Positions 22,510-32,134 of a stretch of DNA of 64,000 nucleotides are shown here, piece by piece. Every line of letters begins with the position of its first letter. The first letter of the stretch is position 1. The position numbers were made by a program, and so were the translations under genes. A model generated the notes under the pieces. It was given only the letters and a program-made list of their open reading frames with translations, searched no databases and was not told the origin of the DNA. Source of the stretch: Phymatolithon calcareum (lineage: Eukaryota; Rhodophyta; Florideophyceae; Hapalidiales); contig OZ345352.1 in the NCBI GenBank assembly GCA_977006965.1, forward strand, positions 2,666,001 to 2,730,000. Reading direction: 5' to 3'.

Positions 22510-22737
22510 ATGGTTCACACTAAGCAAAATGCCGCCAAAAGTACCGGTGGAAGGGCGCCACATAAGACGTTGGCGTCAAAGGCGGCTCGAAATACCTCCG
22601 GTCTTGACACGTACGTACGCCGAGAGTACAAGGCAGTGTGGTATACCGGCGCTGGGAGCTCTGTCCGATCATCCGAGCCGTACAGTATTAAGTTCAAGCA
22701 CGTAAAAAATGTCGTGCGGATAAAATATAGACTATAG
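22510..22737 (+). pseudogene. histone H3 N-terminal-tail-like ORF, antisense in the LTR element
   Basis: The ORF of 75 codons begins ATG at 22510 and reads MVHTKQNAAKSTGGRAPHKT then LASKAARNTS. Aligned with the canonical H3 tail, about 19-20 of the first 28 residues match. Positions K4, K9, S10, K18 and K23 are kept; R2 is H, R8 is A, K14 is R and K27 is N. After residue 28 all similarity to H3 stops, so no histone fold is present and it cannot be a normal histone. It lies between the RNase H stop codon and the 3' LTR on the opposite strand. A captured or decayed H3 gene fragment is the simplest reading; expression is unknown. Confidence 0.6.
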
Positions 22738-24022
22738 CTAGTCTTGGGATAAAGCTCGTTTGGAAGTTTCGAATAGATTGGATTGAATTTTCCCAGTGGA
22801 GCAAACTTGATTGAGGGTCCGGTACATTGCTGTGTTGCGCTTGGTCAAGGCATCAGCGATGTTCCTGGAACCAGCAATCCATTGTATCGTGCTGACTTCC
22901 CCCGATTCAAATGAATCACGTAGACGAGCGACAGTTGGGCGCAGACGATAGTCTTTGCCTTCGTGGAGCGTGGTGATAGTCGAATAAAGTCCAAGCGAGT
23001 CCACTGTGAGCACCAAAGGAAGCGAATAGTGAGCATCATGAACAGTGCGGATGCTCTGTACCATGGAACTGGCACGGTCGGCAGAAGCTGCTGCAGCGAT
23101 TATTTCGCACCCAGTAGAAGAAAAGGAGATACGACTTTGCTTTGAGCTGTGCCAGTCCAAGACATCGTATAAAAGCGAAATTTGGGTTTGAAAGAAGAGT
23201 CCTGAAATATATCCCGTTTGACCATATGAGTAGCGTGCTTGAGAGGCGTCTGAGAAGGCAAGATATTTTGCTTTGAAGCTCAAAGGCAGGACTGGATAAC
23301 ACAAGATCGGCTGCAGGTTCTGCACTTCTTTAAGAGCGGAGTTTAATTCTCGCATATCGGCCACGGTTAATCGACTTATCCGTTGCTGATAATTGCTTGC
23401 CACAAATCCAGCGACAGGCAAAACACCATGGCCAAGAAAGTTAAGCTTACCGGTAACCGAAAGAAAGCTTTTCATTTCGTCCGAACTGGCCTTATCATTG
23501 TTTTGCTTACACCTGAGACGAGAAATGTCAAGAGGATTTATAGTCTCCATGAACTCTTCCATTGATGCTCGAATGTCGCCATTGGCGTTGACATCAGTAC
23601 GTAGGCGATTGAAGACAAAAGGAGGATGGGTATTAAATAATCCAACCTTGTACTCCGGGGATAAATCATCGTGGAAGCGGTTTATTTGACATGGATTTCC
23701 AGCCAGAAGGAAGTCGTCGACATCCTTAGCAATGAAAAGATCTGGCCGACGTTTCGACTCTCGCAGTATGAATAGCTGCGGAAAACCAGGAATCTGTTCA
23801 AGCTTGTAGGAGTAAAGCATCCATCCTTCTACGTCAACCTGCCATAGCCTTCCAGAATCGACAAAAACCATACGCAGGCTTTAGTAGTTTCCATCGTTTA
23901 CCAGGATATGTAATCCAAGAGGTTGGAGGCCTCACATAGATGTCTCGCTCTATGTCCTTAGCTTGCAAATAAGCACCGGATATGTCGATTTTAGCGAGTT
24001 GGAGCCGATGTAAAGCAGCCAT
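22738..24022 (-). pseudogene. copia-type reverse transcriptase and RNase H
   Basis: RT starts near 24020 with LAKIDISGAYLQAKDIERDIY and YVRPP, the usual copia palm entry, then breaks frame twice near 23870. The longer ORF (23871-22738) holds LFIAKDVDDFLLAG, where the catalytic box is VDD, then CYPVLPLSFKAKYLAFSDAS and the RNase H acidic sites SDAS, E in STGCEIIAAAA and D in LTVDSLGLYS. It ends IQWIAGSRNIADALTKRN, the characteristic copia tail. The domain order is intact but the frameshifts make it inactive. Confidence 0.88.
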
Positions 24023-25578
24023 CGATAGTACAGTTCGTAACGAACTGATTTCGAGAAGAAAGACCGCGAGAGTGGATGACTAGCCCAGAGCACAGCTTCT
24101 TCTAAATACTGAGTAGCTGATGATGAAGCTGGTGTTGAAATCGACATAGGAACGGGTCGCAAATCATCATTCTCTTGATTGAGGTCCAGCTCGATATTTT
24201 CCATCTCGTACAGTAAGGACGTAGAAGGTACCATACCAATGTCTTCATATGCTACGAGAATCTTGTGATCAGAGCCCTTAGAATTTCGAGATACCTCAAC
24301 CAAGTGTTCTTTGGCGTCAGCAACAAATCCGATTTTCCATATTCCTTGCATATTCCTTTTAACAAAGTAGTATACAGGTGTACCTTTTGGTAGAAGATTT
24401 TTCTTGATCAAGCTCGGGGCTCTCGAGGAACGCATGCGAGATATGGCTCTCTGAGTCATTTGTTCTTTATGTGCATCGAATATTTCCTTCGACACTGCAG
24501 TTTGAGGCAAACCAGCAATAGAAGGGTGATATCCTGGAGCAAACTCAAAGCTGCTGAGTTTTGAATTTCCTCGCAATACATTACCAAGGAATGTATCTTT
24601 CGAGAGAATAGCAGAGCACGGAATTGGAATGCCATGTGGAGCCTTAAAACGCTCTGCGTCTTTCGTCAATCGCTGGACGAGAAGACGAAGACTATTATGC
24701 CTTGCCTCGACGATACCGATTTTGTTGTGACGTCGAGGAGGACAAGGCTCAACTCTTGTTCCGCATGATTCAAGAGCGCGAATGAATGTGGATTTTTTGA
24801 ATTCTGGATCACCGGAAACAATCCTAGGACGTCCATGCGAATAAACCCACAATTTTTGAATGACTTCAGACGCAATATCCATATCCTTGGAGGAAAGAAG
24901 TCTTATTTCAGAATATCCAGTCGCCTTATCCCTGGCGTGGAGAATTGGATTTCCACCAAGTTCTTGGATGAATAAGAAGTCAATCTGGACATGGTCGTTG
25001 AACGTACGAAGAAGCTTGTCGAATGACACTTTCTTCGCACTGCTTGGTCTCCCAGTAGTTTTGCAACTGGTGCACTTTTGAATCGCCATCGCCAATGCTT
25101 GCCGTAATAGAGGTGTCAATATACTCGCTTGCTGACAAATGAGAATCATGTCCGGCAAGGAGAAATGAGTAAAAAGGTGAAGCTTGTAGGCGAACCATTT
25201 GCAATATCGCCCTTCATTAAATTTTGACGTATCGAGCCGGGCGATTGATGCATGCAATGATTTCACTGAGGAGGAATAGTGCGAATAAGACTTCTTCTGC
25301 GACGGAACGACCATAAGAAATGTGCGAACTACTCCGTCCACTTCGACGTTATAGATTGGCAGAGTAAGTTGCACAGAAGAGAGTTTTGCAACATTGGGGG
25401 GAATAATTAGGACTTCTTTGCTGTTGATAAGATCGGATTGATATAGAGCGTCATTTCCAACAGGAAGTAGTCCATCTCCCAAAATAACATAGAATGGCAT
25501 TTCAAAGCGAGTGCTATTGAGATCAACAAGTAGCAGCTTCCACAGAGCGATGACAATTTTTGCATCACTGCAATTCAT
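23950..25578 (-). CDS. copia-type integrase region (and protease C-terminal end)
   Basis: An open frame of 542 codons. The first ~100 residues (PFYVILGDGLLPVGNDALY) look like the C-terminal half of the aspartic protease. An HHCC-type site follows near residues 150-195 (HLFTHFSL to CTSCK). The catalytic core has D in VQIDFLF (about 220), D in VSGDPEF (about 257) and E in GIVEARH (about 291), and KIG-VEA is typical. The C-terminal portion (PVYYFVKRNMQGIWKIGFV) is a linker toward RT. The frame is open but starts without a natural initiator because the element encodes one polyprotein, and it is separated from RT by a frame change near 24020. It is a domain of a dead element rather than a free gene. 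Confidence 0.85.
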   Translation of the reverse strand: MNCSDAKIVIALWKLLLVDLNSTRFEMPFYVILGDGLLPVGNDALYQSDLINSKEVLIIPPNVAKLSSVQLTLPIYNVEVDGVVRTFLMVVPSQKKSYSHYSSSVKSLHASIARLDTSKFNEGRYCKWFAYKLHLFTHFSLPDMILICQQASILTPLLRQALAMAIQKCTSCKTTGRPSSAKKVSFDKLLRTFNDHVQIDFLFIQELGGNPILHARDKATGYSEIRLLSSKDMDIASEVIQKLWVYSHGRPRIVSGDPEFKKSTFIRALESCGTRVEPCPPRRHNKIGIVEARHNSLRLLVQRLTKDAERFKAPHGIPIPCSAILSKDTFLGNVLRGNSKLSSFEFAPGYHPSIAGLPQTAVSKEIFDAHKEQMTQRAISRMRSSRAPSLIKKNLLPKGTPVYYFVKRNMQGIWKIGFVADAKEHLVEVSRNSKGSDHKILVAYEDIGMVPSTSLLYEMENIELDLNQENDDLRPVPMSISTPASSSATQYLEEAVLWASHPLSRSFFSKSVRYELYYRWLLYIGSNSLKSTYPVLICKLRT

Positions 25579-25591
25579 GTCATATTATGGG

Positions 25592-25925
25592 GTTGTGAAT
25601 CGCACAGGAAGGCACACTGGGTTGGGTCGGATTGTTCCCTGGCGGAAAGCCATAAACAATGGATCAAAAGATGACTTGGCAGTTTGAGAATTGGATCAAT
25701 GGAAGAATCTGGAAGCCGCGAAGCGCCGAGGTGCTTACAATGCAGCGGTGCTAGGGTTTGCCCTTGGTGATCCTTCATGGTGTAAGTACGCATCGAAACC
25801 TATGGTACTGTAATGACTGTAATACTATCTGTAAAGGCTTGCTGTAAATGTAAGCTGTAATGACAATTTGAAGGGAGCTAGTCTTGTAGGAAATGGAGGG
25901 TATGATAGTGGCGTTGGACGCCACA
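25592..25925 (+). repeat. dispersed repeat R, copy B, inserted in the LTR element
   Basis: It begins GTTGTGAATCGCACAGGAAG and ends GATAGTGGCGTTGGACGCCAC. It splits the protease of the retrotransposon, so it moved after the LTR element arrived. No convincing target duplication is visible at the joins. Confidence 0.78.
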
Positions 25926-26300
25926 CATATCCGTGGTAAAATGGTTCACAAACAAGCGGATGCAGTTCAAGAGGAATGTTCAAAACGATGCATAAGGCGG
26001 CGGCTGAACGAACACCACCAACATTTCGACCACAGCCGGTGTCTATCAATGGGTTTGGATCCCTTGACATTGGACATAGGTCAGAAACGGCCCCCTGTCC
26101 AGAAGTGAAACTTCTCTGGACTAGGAGCCCCTGCGGAAAAAAATGCATTCCATCTTTTTTATTGCCTTTTGAACCTGTCTCACTGTATTTGCTTCCTTAG
26201 GACGCTTTTTGGTGAAGAAGCTAGGAGATTTACAAGAAATGTCTCCTCGAATGTGATCTTCGGCTCCACAGTCGAAACAGAATCTTTGATTTGTCCGTTT
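25926..26300 (-). pseudogene. copia-type zinc knuckle and protease N-terminal part
   Basis: The minus strand reads a knuckle FCFDCGAEDHIRGDISC (C-X2-C-X4-H-X6-C, slightly long at the end) and then, in another frame, NPLIDTGCGRNVGG. LIDTG is the aspartic protease D-T-G site. The protease continues beyond the inserted repeat R at 25578 and lower. At least one frameshift separates these pieces from gag. Confidence 0.65.
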
Positions 26301-27363
26301 CTGTAACTTTGCACCTTTGATGATTTTGGTTGCGAGGGTGCGGAGGAAAGCATCGATCCAGAAGCAGTCTGCTTCTTTTTTGGCGGGTTTAGGGGAGGAA
26401 TTGAGCGTTCTGCTATGAGATCTCTTAAACCACCCAACATGGCAGACTGAACCATAGAGTTAATTTCCTCTCGAGTGAAAATTGTGTTGGCCTGTTCAGT
26501 ACTTGACTGCTCAAGAGATATTATAACGGAGACAGCATCATCAAGAGTGATTGGAGCTCTGGGAGGTGCAGCTGAGCTTCGGCGTGCCGATCCTCCATGA
26601 GCTTCCGGAGGAGCTGTTGACCTGGTAATGACTCCAGTGAGCAGCTCAAGTGCTTGGTTGATAGCTGAATGCACTTGTTGGAGCTTCTCAGTTGGAGAAG
26701 GAATGTCCTCATCTTCAATCACTTGACTAAGTGCCAATCCGGACGAGAGCGTTTCCTTCCCCTTCTCTAAGCCCTCGGAGTCTCGATCTGTCAGAGCATA
26801 TGGTGCCTTCTTCTCCTTATCCTTTCGAGACTGAGCAGCGTTGATTAACTGAATCTTCGCGCTCTGATGAGTAGCCTCTCCAAGATTGGCGTTCCCGAGT
26901 AACGTTATAGTGAGAACTTCGCCCACTTGGGATGAAGATGAAACCCCTGCATAGATTAAGTGCTGTGAAGCAAGACCATGAAACCGAGAAACAAACTGGG
27001 TGAGCGACTCATTCTTGTTTCGCTTGCACTTCACAACTCTGTTGAACGAGTTGATCAAGAGAGTGATGACGACAATAGGAGGGTCAACCGCAATGAGATC
27101 TACAATCTCCCAGACGGCGGCGACCTGGTGGTCTTGCTTGCAATCGATCAGCTTGCTCTCCTGTGCATGATCGACGATCGACTGCTGCGCAAGTGGAAGA
27201 GCTCGGTCATAGAGGTGACGACCGAGAGTGGCGAAGACAGTTTTATAATGCTTGTCTTCGCTTCTTGCAGCTCCGACCGTAATTAAGTCGACCCAGTTCT
27301 CGACACTCTTCCGCCAGGCGTAGAGATCCTGCCGAGGGGAGAACTTCGGCGGATCGGCGATGC
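26180..27363 (-). pseudogene. copia-type Gag
   Basis: Open from about 27363 (DKYRTSIADPPKFSPRQDLY, YAWRKSVENWVDLI) through NSFNRVVKCKRNKNESLTQF to 26180. The segment 'W-K-----W ... LI-SF--VVK-KR---ESL--FV-RF' is the usual copia Gag/UBN2-like core. No in-frame ATG is visible downstream of the primer site: the ATG in the site itself is one base out of frame. At the C-terminal end the frame is lost just before the zinc knuckle, which lies in another frame. Confidence 0.7.
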
Positions 27364-27379
27364 TCGTACGGTACTTGTC

Positions 27380-27398
27380 TCAGACCCTGGCCCATAAC
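27380..27398 (-). other. primer-binding site, initiator-Met tRNA anticodon-arm type
   Basis: Directly after the 5' LTR the minus strand reads GTTATGGGCCAGGGTCTGA. GTTATGGGCC is complementary to GGCCCATAAC, which fits the CAU anticodon arm of initiator tRNA-Met. Some copia-type elements prime from an internal tRNA-Met fragment, so this is a plausible half-tRNA primer site. The tRNA match is from memory. Confidence 0.5.
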
Positions 27399-27718
27399 TG
27401 TTGTATGCTACAGCGTATGACACGAAGCGCAGTGTAGGGTAGAAGGCGTACTTGCGCACGCGGCAATAATAGCGGGCAAGAACCCCCGGAGGAAAGAAGG
27501 ACTCCTCCAGTATTTATTCGGATCCGGGGTTAACTCGGACTGGTCAGCGAGAAAGAGAACAAAAGAGCAGCAAGGTAAGTGTGCGCGTCTCCTTCCGCCC
27601 TCTTTTTCTGAACAAGAAGCGCGGCGCGTGTATATATGTCGGCGCGAGATTGAAGTATGATCACTAATACAAAAATATCTTCTTATGATAAATGCCACGT
27701 GTATCGATATGATCAACA
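27399..27718 (-). repeat. 5' LTR (320 bases)
   Basis: The upstream LTR for this minus-strand element. It retains the full inner end with TTATGATAAATGCCACGTG. It is followed in transcription sense by the primer-binding site at 27398 and below. Confidence 0.92.
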
Positions 27719-27723
27719 GCTTG

Positions 27724-28960
27724 TTTCATTTGCCGCCTCAATTTGCGGAATTGGTCAATTTCCTACGGCGGCGATGCGTTGGCATCGGAGTCACCGAGAA
27801 AACTGGAGACTTTGGTGGCGCAGCAATGTAGGCGCCTTCCCGATCCCAATGCCCAATTTCCCCGGAGCTACCGCCAAAATGCGCGAATTTGCCAGCCTCA
27901 TAGGCGAGGACGCTGCCGGCGCGGGCGAACCGCCCGCGCCGGAATTCTTGGTTTGTGGCCCGGTCGGTCCTTACCTGACGTTCCTCTCCTTCCTTGCTGG
28001 AGTGTGCTCGCCGCTGAAGTGCTTACAGCCCTATTGGAAGCCTGCCGAAGGTGCGGAGACACGCCTCTCTACTCGCAAAAATCAGTCCTCGTCCCAATAC
28101 AAAAGAAAGGGCAAACGAGGTCCCGGAAACTACCACCAGATTTCCTTGCTGAGTCAAGCAAGGAAAATTATGGCGACAGCTATAGATATGAAGTTGCGCA
28201 CAGTATACTCGAACCAGTGGTGTCAGCTTGGGTTCCAAAACGGGAAAAGAACTGTGCTGGCCATCCTAAGAGCTAATGAGCTACTAAAAGGGGATCATGG
28301 ATGTATACCATTTCTGGACCTTAAGGTTGCCTACGATACAGTCCCAAGAGTTGAACAGAATGAGACAAGAACTGCCCAAGGAGATTTGCGCAAAGGGGGA
28401 GGCGTTCTTGACACTATCCTGGGTAGCAGCAATTGGCGGTGCGAACGGAAACTGGTTTATAGTGGACAGAGGGGTTTCGCAAGGGCCCCCCTCAGTCTAA
28501 GCCTCTACAACATCATCATGCACGAGTTCGCCGAACGTGTCAGTCGGGTATCAAGGACATAGGCTGAATTTCCGGCTATCCTTTTCGCAGACGGCGTTCT
28601 TCTTTCTGCGCAATCTCCCGCTACATGCAAGGCCTATTCGATAAAGCTACCCAATGGGCACAAGAGAGAGATGATGACGTGGGACGTAAAACAAGGGAAA
28701 AGCGAAATCCTCAAATCAGACACAACTTTGGTAAGACATTCAAGCTCACGAGCAAGCACTTGTCACACGTTCCGGAGGTCACGTACCTCGGAGTATCACT
28801 AGACCCCGGAGGGGTCGAAGCCGGAGAAGTTACATATACGCTAATAATTCAATGACTAAAGAAAGCTAGGACGGCTGTATACGAGATGCATAAACGGGGA
28901 GTATTCAATAAAGGGCTAAGTATACAGAAATGTATAGAGATATACGAAATGCCTACAGAA
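27724..28960 (+). pseudogene. LINE reverse transcriptase, frameshifted
   Basis: RT motifs appear in order across three frames: VLVPIQKKG (about 28085), NYHQISLLSQARKIMATAI (28130), CIPFLDLKVAYDTVPR (28295), the palm entry with RGFARAPLSLSLYNIIMHEF (28470), and the thumb-like VTYLGVSLD (28780) and YEMHKRGVFNKGLS (28880). The catalytic YADD is replaced by sequence broken near 28590. It begins immediately after the LTR target duplication, so the LTR element may have inserted near its 5' part. Bases 27743-28020 encode an Arg/Pro-rich stretch I do not recognise. Confidence 0.78.
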
Positions 28961-29294
28961 TCTTGGGCATCATCCAGGACTTTGCAGTCTCTTTTCTGAA
29001 CTTTCTCTTTAAAAACATATCGAGAATTATCTGCATCTATCGTATGGTGGTCTTCGGCTTCATTGAAGCAGTTAACGTTGCGTCTCACATATATGTCAAA
29101 CCGTCGGTAGCGTGTGCAAGCTCATCTACGTTCTTTGATTTAGTTTCAAAGCCAGCGTGAATGTTCTCGAGAAGCGCTCGTGTTTCAATGCAGTGCGGCA
29201 ATTCATCTTCAGTTTCAGCGTCTTCTGTGCTCCTCTGTTGAGAAGATCCTCTTCCATTGGCGAACATGGGCAGAGTGAAAAGTGAATTTTTCAT
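28849..29294 (-). pseudogene. hypothetical charged ORF with one frame change
   Basis: Two minus-strand pieces join across a stop at 29085: MKNSLFTLPMFANGRGSSQQ with HCIETRALLENIHAGFETK, then NVNCFNEAEDHHTIDADN and KVQKRDCKVLDDAQDS. Composition looks coding (acidic, helical), but no family is recognised. It could be retroelement ORF1 or a decayed host gene. Confidence 0.3.
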
Positions 29295-30098
29295 TTTTAC
29301 CTTCGGAATAAAGTGAACAATCAGCTACCTATCTTCTCTGATGCTTCCAAGGCTTAAACTGAACGGAAAGACGTTGTTAGATGGCCTTAGTGACTCTACC
29401 AGTAGACAGGGCACGAACTTCAAAATTTTTCTTAGTTTCTTAGAACCTCATACTTTGAGCACGCCAAGTCGAACGGATCTGTTGCCAACAGACAGTTCTT
29501 GAGGCTTGTCGATGAAACGCGATAATGGCCTTATAAAAATCCTCGAAAAGCAGTATTGGTCGCTGACAATTATGTGACGCGAAGCCCACCCAGATTGGCA
29601 TAGTTTACGTGATGAGCGAACAGCGGCTCCGTTAAGTGCCTCGCACCTCCTGATATGGCAAAGAAGGATTGGAAGGAGCTACACGCGGACCTTTTTGTTG
29701 TTCGAAAATCACGGCATGAGCAATCCATACGGAATAAGCAGGACTGCGGACATTAAAAAGAATCCATTTCGGCAATGCTCGTGGTGGTGACTGCGATGGT
29801 TCTGCTGGTGAAAGCATCAATGAAAGCAAGTTCTTGGGGATCTCGTACATCGCCTTGCAGAAGAGTCGCCGAAGGATTGTTGTTTTTGCGGAAGAAAGCC
29901 CCTGATGCAATTGCGCTGACATTCAAACGGTTATCGTTCTTGACGACTTTTGCGATTCCATGATGTAGGTCATAAGGTTTCAGTGGTGCATAAGAGTAAA
30001 TTTAGTGCACTGTAATGTTAATTTTTGTCAGTAGTTTTTTTAAAAAAAGGGGTCCTGTACAAAGTATATAAAGCACAGGAGAAATCTGCAAGAACTGA
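29295..30098. other. no supported gene
   Basis: Overlapping short ORFs around 29632-29963 with no recognisable domain. The right edge is the target site TGA of the next element. Confidence 0.4.
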
Positions 30099-30385
30099 GG
30101 CTCGGTCTATACCGCACATGCCCGTGCCCGTGCCTGCCCGATGTAATTACAGTAGAACTGGGCAATTCCCACCTAGTCTATACCGGATTGTGTATGCCCT
30201 GTGCCAGAAATTCTATTTTAGATGACTGCATCCATGCATGGCTGGGCTCACCCACCGTCGTGCTCGTACTGCACTATTCTCCAATTTGTGGAAACTAATG
30301 ATCGCGCTGACCGTTGCACAGAATGCGATAAATACCACCCAGGTAGCCCAGCACAACGGGCAAATCGGAGGAGCACGAGTACTGG

Positions 30386-30703
30386 TCAAGTCCATGACCG
30401 TACAGGGGCTCGCAATGCGACTGTAGTCCCCGGCCGCCCCTGTAGTAGTCTAAAAGCTCTTTTGAACTCGTAGTCACTCAAAAGACCGGTAACGCGTTCG
30501 AAACACTGCCGATCACGCCTACGCGATACTGAGCGAAATCGCCTCTCAAGATTGTCGCCAAACGATATGTCAACAAGCGAGAGCAAGACAGTGACGATGC
30601 TGCCCACAATAGCTACAGTATATTGCGCATCCATCGTCGACACCAATGACAACAGCGAACAGCAAAAACAGTGCGAAGGGGTCATGGAGGGGTAAACAAG
30701 CAT
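30386..30703 (-). pseudogene. Harbinger-like transposase N-terminal remnant
   Basis: The 105-codon ORF contains a hydrophobic stretch, then SVSRRRDRQCFERVTGLLSD and YEFKRAFRLLQ. 'LSD-EF-RAFRL' resembles the start of DDE_4/Harbinger transposases (usually F-R-FRMSR). No catalytic region is present. The assignment depends on this one motif plus the surrounding terminal repeats. Confidence 0.35.
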
Positions 30704-30738
30704 TGTCTTCGCGCCAAATCAAAAATTTGCGCCAAATG

Positions 30739-30831
30739 GGAAGCAAAACGGGCAGAACAGGACAGTTAACTTCTTTCCCGAGGGAAAGAAGTTAACTGTC
30801 CTGTTCTGCCCGTTCTGCCCGTTTTGCTTCC
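30739..30831. repeat. very long near-perfect hairpin, about 41-base arms
   Basis: The left arm GGAAGCAAAACGGGCAGAAC...CTTTCCC (30739-30779) is repeated as its reverse complement after a 3-base loop. The right arm has one extra 9-base duplication (TTCTGCCCG). As RNA it would form a nearly uninterrupted stem. Confidence 0.9.
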
Positions 30832-30919
30832 GAATGAAAAATTACAGTACCGTTCAACCAATAATATGCCCTAAAATTCGGGCACGGGCATGGGCACAAG
30901 CGGTATAGACCGAGCCTGA

Positions 30920-32134
30920 GGGTGTTTCCGAACATTTTCTTTTACGAAAAAATTATGATAACCTCGGTCGACATCAGGAAATAGCTATGTACAATTTGCT
31001 TCATTTGGAAAGTTATAGTAGAGTCAGTGGACAAAACATCCGTGGACGACATCTTCTAGAAAGCTAAAAAGCAGCCCTATTTTTTCTTCAATAACATCAC
31101 CTGCACTGGAGAAGATATAAGATATCTTGCACCCAATTTTCGGAGGATAGCTTGCTAGTATCTTTGCTTCATCGTTATCCAATAAAACACAATATTGGCC
31201 CGTCCATATGGACTCCATGGCTGATTGGGATCGTATCTTGCAAAAGTCTATAAGCTTCTATTCTGCGAAGAACGGCCACATTTCTGAAACACATCGAAAG
31301 TTTTGGAAGAATATTGAGAAAAATGCCAAATGTTTCCAAAATTTATAGAATATTATCCAACCAGTGCCCTCCATTTGCCCAGATTTACTTACAGTAAATT
31401 AGGCTAACTTGAGCGTGAATCCACAACTTCCACTGCAATCTCTCGCTAATCGACGAAATGCTATTGCGTCAATGGAGAATCTCTCGTGACACGGTGGACT
31501 AAAGAACCAGCAGTCGGTACAGTACTCCTTATTGGCGAAAAACAGAAAGCAACTCGAGTTTTGCGTTGTTGGGAGCTCAGCCGATTTACATGCAAAGGAT
31601 GGCACGCACTATATCAACTCCTTTGTAATTGGCATAATCAGGAGTCATCAAGCAAAGCAGGCCGCTCGCTAGCGAGAACCTGACGTTCCCGACCGCTAGA
31701 TTTGAAGAGATCCTCTAGTTAGATCAGGCAATCTGATCTAAGATACGTATTAGGTCAGATAATCTGACCTATTAAATATCATGGAGCAATCATTATTGCT
31801 TGAATGCAAAATCAAGCCTTTGAAATATAAGTTTTAATTTAGTAATCAAATATCTAATCAGCCATGCACAGCAAAGAAGCAACGCCAGACGCCGCCGCCA
31901 ACTCGTAGTGTCGTTACTTGCCAGCGGAATAATAGAAAAGCCGACCTCCAAACCAAAATTTTCAATTGGCTGCGAGATACGATCTTGGCAGGGATACGAA
32001 TGAAATATTTTTCTTGTGGATTGTATGAGGAAATGTAGCTCGAGACGACGCTGTATAAGTGCTCGGAGGTTGATCTGCAATCAGCCGTTGCCGTCCTCCT
32101 TCATTCGAAAGCATCAGTAACAGTGACAGGGGTC
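30920..32134. other. upstream flank of monooxygenase copy 1
   Basis: Bases 31440-31580 match 40455-40590 in front of copy 2, so the gene duplication included upstream sequence. Two adjacent small hairpins (TAGATCAG/CTGATCTA and TAGGTCAG/CTGACCTA) lie at about 31720-31772. A TATA-like TATAAG is at 32054, about 80 bases before the ATG. No other gene is seen. Confidence 0.55.

Larger units (their letters stand above)
21869..27718 (-). mobile_element. Ty1/copia-type LTR retrotransposon, complete but inactivated
   Basis: A 5.85-kb element bounded by two LTRs that both begin TGTTGTATGCTACAGCG and end ATATGATCAACA, with a 5-base target duplication GCTTG at 21864-21868 and 27719-27723. The minus-strand order is 5' LTR, primer site, gag, protease, integrase, RT and RNase H, purine tract, 3' LTR. 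Integrase before RT defines the copia type. Gag, protease and RT are frameshifted, and a copy of repeat R (25592-25925) is inserted in the protease region. The 3' LTR carries an internal deletion. It inserted next to LINE debris on the right (27724 onward). Confidence 0.93.
30099..30916. mobile_element. 818-base terminal-inverted-repeat element (PIF/Harbinger-like, non-autonomous)
   Basis: Both ends begin GGCTCGGTCTATACCGC (17 of 17 identical), and similarity continues through TGCCCGTGCCCG. The triplet TGA stands directly outside both ends (30096-30098 and 30917-30919), a 3-base target duplication. A 3-base duplication and a GGC-start repeat fit the PIF/Harbinger group, although that group prefers TWA targets. 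Inside are a transposase-like N-terminal scrap (30386-30703, minus) and a 93-base hairpin (30739-30831). No full transposase is present, so it would need one supplied in trans. Confidence 0.75.

Noticed and set aside
22510-22737. Functional histone H3 gene
   Set aside because: Only the tail matches; the histone-fold region is absent and the ORF is antisense within a retrotransposon.
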